Assembly (NCBI GenBank): GCA_012934845.2
Contig: WNNJ02002299.1
Coordinates: 1 to 64,000 of the forward strand
Direction of reading: 5' to 3'
Length of the DNA: 64,000 bases
From: Pomphorhynchus laevis
Taxonomy: Eukaryota; Acanthocephala; Palaeacanthocephala; Echinorhynchida; Pomphorhynchidae
Shown in pieces: positions 61,007 through 64,000 of the stretch. The position numbers and the translations under genes were made by a program. A model generated the notes under the pieces. It was not told the DNA's origin. It searched no databases and worked only from the letters and a program-made list of their open reading frames with translations. Position 1 is the stretch's first letter. Each line of letters starts with the position of its first letter.

Positions 61007-61969
61007 CGTAGGCTTGTTCTAAAACACAAACTTATATTTGTTCTGAGCTTTCAAACGTTCTCTGTAACACCTACAGGGAGAAGTCCGATCTCGCAGTACA
61101 AGGGGATATCCTATTTTCCTCAGAGGGATTCACACAAGGTGATCCTTTGTTAATGACGGTTATTGAGGCTGCCTCGCTTTCTCAAATTCAAAGTTTACAG
61201 CAAAGAGACCCATGAATCATTCACATGTGGTATGCAGACGGTTTGGCATGTGTTGATACAATGGATGACAAGAAAGTTTATTACATGGTATATTAGAATT
61301 AGGATATGGGTATTACGTAAATCCTGAAAATGAACACTGTTAATCACAGTGGAGAACCTCAAAATTGTGCAACTTGTTTCAAAGACAGAAATGAAAATAA
61401 GTACAAACATAGTCAAAATTTCTAGGCAACTACATTGGAGGTGATGCGCGTGCAGAATCAGGAGTAAAGTAAAACGTATAGACTGATTCGAAAAGCTACT
61501 TTCGATCTAGGGATAACTGATTTAGATCCATACTCAGCCTATGTTCTTTTAGCAAATCTGTTCAATTACAGTGGATTTATTTTATACTCACATGCAGAGT
61601 GAGAGAAGCTTGGGTTCAAAATCTGTCTATAAAATTGTACAGTAATCTGTTACCTAGGATAATCTGCTTCTTGGATAATGATCTACGAATAATAATTAAA
61701 ATACCTCTGAAATACGGCGGATTGGGAATACGTGACCCAGTAAACACGGGTATATCGAATTTCATAATTCAAAATTAAGATGCTCATTATTATTGGAAGG
61801 TATAACATGAGTGGATTTGTTAATGAGATAGCTAAAGGTAATGGATCAAATTCGAACATCTAGACAAGCACGAGTAATCAGTAACGCAATCATTTCATGG
61901 AATTTCCAAAACTAGATCAGAAAACAATTATTTTGAATGCTAGCGCAAAGAGCATCTTCAAGACAAGAC

Positions 61970-62174
61970 TTGATATTATCCTCGTGTGGTTGTTTGAATC
62001 CTATCAACATCACTGTACACTACAATCAGTGTGGGTTGACCTCATCAGCAGTGAGCCCACGCCTACATTCGTGTTTCGGTCCTTGGGCTTACTGCTGATG
62101 AGGTCCACCCACGCTGATTGTAGTGTACAGTGATGCTGATAGGATTCAAACAACCACACGAGGATAATATCAAA
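61970..62174. repeat. 90-base-arm fold-back built from a SINE-like sequence
   Basis: Arms 61970-62059 and 62084-62174 are about 95% inverted matches around a 24-base loop. The arm includes GTTTGAATCCTATCAxCATC, like the SINE segment GTTCGAATCCGATCAGCACC. The loop (CCTACATTCGTGTTTCGGTC) matches the next part of the same SINE. Confidence 0.9.
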
Positions 62175-62179
62175 CCGAC

Positions 62180-62725
62180 CAATGAAGAATTATAATAATA
62201 TTTTGCTGATGTATAATTCTACATTTGATAAAAAGGAAAAATTGAAAATTACAACTTGAAAGTTAGCTTGAAAATTATAGTGCAAAACTAATGATATGAG
62301 TACAATTCGACATTACACCGTTCGAAATACGAACGATGTGTGTAGCTGTGTTGTGGTGGAACCGTTTTTAAAGAATGTAAAGACTTTACAGTCACTTTTG
62401 AGACACTCACAACGACGAGGGATAAAAAAAATTACAGAGCGGATATTACATTTAATGAACTTAACGGGATTAGGACAGAGTGATCGTTTGTTGATATAAA
62501 TCAATTAAAAATGAAAACGATTGTTTTTGATTGTTTTCATTTTAAACACGTGAAGCCATTGTAACTCAAGAACGTGTAGCTGCATGCGGTATAAAAAAGT
62601 CGAAGCTAATGATACTGATTTTGTAATAAGTGGTAGGCAACACATCATGGTTTTCTCCGGATAACTCAAAACTCCGAATTACGATATTACCTTCGATGAT
62701 TTATTGTTTATTTATTAAGAATTTT
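62180..62725. other. no gene seen
   Basis: Short frames on both strands near 62300-62500 have no recognised domain. Confidence 0.5.
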
Positions 62726-62727
62726 CT

Positions 62728-62800
62728 TCGATGATCAGCTAACTGTGTCTACGTATTTTATATTATTAATAAATTAGAAATAATGGCAAAAAAATAAATA
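62728..62800 (-). mobile_element. PLE2 terminus, inverted
   Basis: ATCAGCTAACTGTGTCTACG and TATTTTATATTATTAATAAA. Confidence 0.5.
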
Positions 62801-63021
62801 ATTAAATAATAAATAATTATAAATGATTATATAAGATATTATAAAATATTAATATATATTATAATATAATATTATATAATATCTTAATATATATTATATT
62901 TATATAATTATTTATTATTTAATAAATAATTATTCATTATTTCTTATATAAATTATTACTATTATTTTGTTTTCAAAAGTTTCCGATGTAAAAAAATAAA
63001 ATATATCTAATTCACGTTACA

Positions 63022-63270
63022 ATCAGATCAGCTGAGTCGACGTATTTTATGTATAAAATACTCATTTTATTAAAAAGAATGCAAAATAAAACTTAAATAA
63101 TTAAATAATTAGTAATTAAATAATAAATAATTTTAAATAATTATTTAATTTAGATTTATGTCAAGTAAAATTAAAAATTGAAATTTGAAATAAAAATAAA
63201 TTGTTATGAATTGACTAATAAATAACGATAAGTAAAGATTAGAAGCATCAGATTGAACTGTAATGTAAAT
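63022..63270 (-). mobile_element. PLE2 3' repeat, inverted, partial
   Basis: ATCAGATCAGCTGAGTCGAC, TACGTATTTTAT-like sequence, the AT-rich tail and AATTGACTAATAAATAACG, then TTGAACTGTAATGTA. Confidence 0.6.
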
Positions 63271-64000
63271 TTTGTTTTTATAACATTTTGTTGATCTAAA
63301 TTTCTCCATTATAAGAAATAAAAACAACATAAAAAATCATTGAAGATAACCTCGTAATTTGGGATTTACGAGTTATCCGAAAGCCGTTTGTGCCTTAACG
63401 CCCACTTATTACATGAGCAGTCTTATTAGCTTTGACTGCTTGATCCACAATCAAGTATATTGCTGATCTATTGTATATTTGTTTTCATATGCCTTTTTTA
63501 TTGAACTCTTTTCTATTGTTTTGTTTTAAAAGGTTTCAGATGTCAATGTTCGAGAATTAAATTGTTTATTTTCTTGCGAGTCTCCGAATTCAACATCAAC
63601 GTTATTTGTGAATAAGATGAATTCGATTAATCGAATTAATCGTGTAATCGATTATACTACAATAACAAATAATTTAAATAATTCAACTATTTGGCTAATA
63701 CAGCTATTTGGCACAACTATTTGTTTAAAAACACACTTACGTCACTACAAAGTTTCTGTATATTACCACTGACTCTAGTCATGATCAAATCGTAATCCTA
63801 AATAAATTGAAGCAAAATGCTTGATAATTAAATGATTCTTTAAATCAAACTTATCGAGCTAACTAGGGATCAAAAATATAAATTAATTGTACTTGCATAC
63901 ATTGATAAATTCTTTAAATATTAAAAATAATCGTTTACAATAGCACCCAACATTACACTTTAAATGTAAATATTCTTAAAAATACTGATGCTGTCCTATT
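63270..64000. other. no gene seen
   Basis: AT-rich. TAACCTCGTAATTTGGGATT near 63350 and a related inverted stretch near 62655 may belong to an unrecognised repeat. No KH1 N-terminal exon was recognised here. Confidence 0.45.

Larger units (their letters stand above)
58655..61880 (+). mobile_element. family X copy, interrupted by a LINE
   Basis: The Cys-rich start after the ATG at about 58656 reads GQAAKCKGCRYTKGKRQCTN (58700-58760). Remnants of the RT fingers follow (about 59700-59790), then LLIDVK (motif A) at 59955. Here a minus-strand LINE (59976-61006) is inserted. The frame resumes with NAFNLIN at about 60990-61010, then SEGFTQGDPLLMTVIEAASLS (61120-61180), MWYADGLACVD (61230; catalytic DD reads DG) and LKYGGLGIRDP near 61715. 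Many stops. It is more decayed than the copy at 38.5 kb. Confidence 0.75.

Noticed and set aside
62296-62504. Overlapping frames on both strands of 63-67 residues
   Set aside because: No domain, unclear composition and no splice or start support.
63300-64000. KH1 N-terminal or first exon of the hnRNP K-like gene
   Set aside because: Searched on the minus strand for a KH GxxG block (IIGxxG) above 57.5 kb; none recognised, so the 5' end is left open.

Overview
The window looks like AT-rich nuclear DNA from an invertebrate animal. It has spliced host genes, very small introns of about 40-47 bases beside introns of 2-9 kb, and a dense layer of retroelements of several ages. The micro-introns fit a flatworm or a nematode, but nothing here fixes the species. 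I saw no bacterial, organellar, CRISPR, retroviral or LTR-element signal.

Host genes. (1) An intronless Rab18-like GTPase lies at 10493-11131 (-). (2) Much of an hnRNP K-like KH-domain RNA-binding gene runs on the minus strand from 57442 down to 33724. Eight exons with matching splice phases cover the end of KH1, all of KH2, an acidic linker and a divergent KH3. Its large introns are packed with retroelements. (3) A fragment of an ABCA-type transporter gene lies at 25387-26040 (-), interrupted by one in-frame stop.

Mobile elements. Position 1-2838 holds a Penelope-like element (PLE1) with reverse transcriptase (RT) and GIY-YIG endonuclease, in a head-to-tail arrangement with a second copy that dissolves into (TA)n. 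A second lineage (PLE2, RT only in what is visible) has coding fragments at 37.2-38.5, 42.2, 46.9-48.2, 50.5-51.3 and 57.5-58.0 kb. Its non-coding 3' repeat is scattered through the window. Remains of other GIY-YIG PLEs lie at 42.4-43.1, 52.1-52.3 and 56.3-57.2 kb. LINE-type elements include a family with a Cys-rich N-terminus, here called family X (3.2, 5.4-6.5, 38.5-41.8, 43.2-44.6 and 58.7-61.9 kb). The 38.5 kb copy is flanked by a 12-base target duplication. There are also two CR1-like families, an RTE-type endonuclease fragment, an APE-type LINE with ORF1 and a tRNA-like 3' tail (14.6-18.1 kb), a fish-type LINE (6.7-9.0 kb), and another RT family at 19.6-22.4 and 28.7-29.4 kb. A tRNA-like SINE occurs singly, in tandem and as fold-backs.

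Most interesting signals. (a) The PLE2 3' repeat contains two crossing inverted repeats that would form an RNA pseudoknot, and several diverged copies keep the pairing by wobble changes. (b) Hammerhead-like cores (CUGAnGA, stem, GAAA) recur at ten places, mostly beside PLE remains or in both arms of small fold-back elements. (c) The Rab18-like protein has lost the catalytic Gln of switch II. (d) The KH3 domain of the hnRNP K-like gene has an altered GxxG loop.
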